A DNA stretch of 5,985 nucleotides, taken from an uncultured Eubacteriales bacterium. GTDB taxonomy: Bacteria > Bacillota > Clostridia > Oscillospirales > Oscillospiraceae. The stretch's first letter is position 1. Every line of letters starts with the position of its first letter. Positions 5,871-5,985 of this stretch are shown here, piece by piece. Location: contig CAKTSK010000058.1 of the NCBI GenBank assembly GCA_934597725.1, positions 1-5,985 on the forward strand. Direction: 5' to 3'. The translations under genes and the position numbers were made by a program. Under the pieces are notes generated by a model. The model saw nothing but the letters and a program-made list of their open reading frames with translations. It ran no database searches and had not been told where the DNA came from.

Positions 5871-5906
5871 AAAAACACCTGATTTCGTAAGAAATCAGGT
5901 GTTTTT
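5871..5906 (+). terminator. Intrinsic terminator of the tRNA unit
   Basis: A perfect 16-pair stem joins 5871-5886 with 5891-5906 around a GTAA loop. The GC core is CACCTGATTTC/GAAATCAGGTG. Its 5' strand starts with five A and its 3' strand ends with five T (5902-5906), so it could work in both directions. It begins on the base after the CCA of tRNA-fMet. Confidence 0.9.
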
Positions 5907-5957
5907 CCGTTTCCTGCCAGACAAAAAAGAAAATTTATGGCATATGACAAAAAGCCA

Positions 5958-5985
5958 TTGACTTTCTCTCAAAACAGGCTATAAT
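5958..5985 (+). promoter_or_regulatory. Promoter at the right edge, gene outside the window
   Basis: TTGACT (5958-5963) and TATAAT (5980-5985) are separated by 16 bases, with an A-rich stretch upstream (5921-5955) that could act as an UP element. The driven gene lies beyond the window. A stable RNA or housekeeping gene is plausible from the strength and the setting. Confidence 0.75.

Noticed and set aside
5687..5890. Open frame across both tRNA genes on the plus strand (VAELADAWDLKS..., AAGSSPVSATKK)
   Set aside because: It is the familiar false protein produced by translating tRNA genes. The tRNA folds are complete.
5871..5906. Inverted repeat beside a tRNA gene as a phage or island attachment site
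   Set aside because: It is a standard terminator hairpin. No direct repeat of a tRNA 3' end, integrase or foreign gene is present.

Overview
The window is chromosomal DNA of a Gram-positive, clostridial type. It has a fairly high G+C content in its genes, AT-rich consensus sigma-A promoters (TTGACA/TATAAT type), strong AGGAGG-like ribosome binding sites, short intrinsic terminators and tRNA genes with encoded CCA. Protein flavour (GlmM, the left-handed beta-helix protein behind it, the small acidic orphan proteins) suggests an Oscillospiraceae/Ruminococcaceae-like gut Firmicute. This is an inference from recall, not a search result.

Layout, left to right. (1) Positions 1-64 are the 3' half of a 5S rRNA, followed by a clear terminator (71-101), so the window opens at the end of an rRNA operon. 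(2) A consensus promoter (155-184) starts a three-gene unit: glmM (phosphoglucosamine mutase), a stand-alone left-handed beta-helix protein that keeps several acetyltransferase residues of GlmU, and a ten-helix EamA/DMT-family permease. The first two genes are one base apart. The unit ends at a large GC-rich hairpin (3191-3241). (3) A second hairpin overlaps the -35 box of another good promoter (3254-3282), which drives a single complete ABC half-exporter. (4) Positions 5106-5640 hold two short genes: a 36-codon gene on the minus strand with a near-perfect ribosome binding site, and a divergent 58-codon gene on the plus strand ending at a strong terminator. (5) A TTGACA-17-TATATT promoter drives a two-tRNA unit, tRNA-Leu(UAA) and the initiator tRNA-fMet, closed by a perfect 16-bp hairpin terminator. 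(6) The last bases of the window form another consensus promoter pointing out of the right edge.

How it works together: GlmM makes glucosamine-1-phosphate, and the next step to UDP-GlcNAc is its N-acetylation. The helix protein directly behind glmM aligns with the acetyltransferase half of GlmU at most of the active-site positions I can recall, so it may act on the same or a related amino-sugar phosphate. The permease and the exporter have no visible substrate information. I see no mobile element, CRISPR array, toxin-antitoxin pair or obvious new multi-gene system. The least explained parts are the stand-alone GlmU-like protein and the two small divergent genes.
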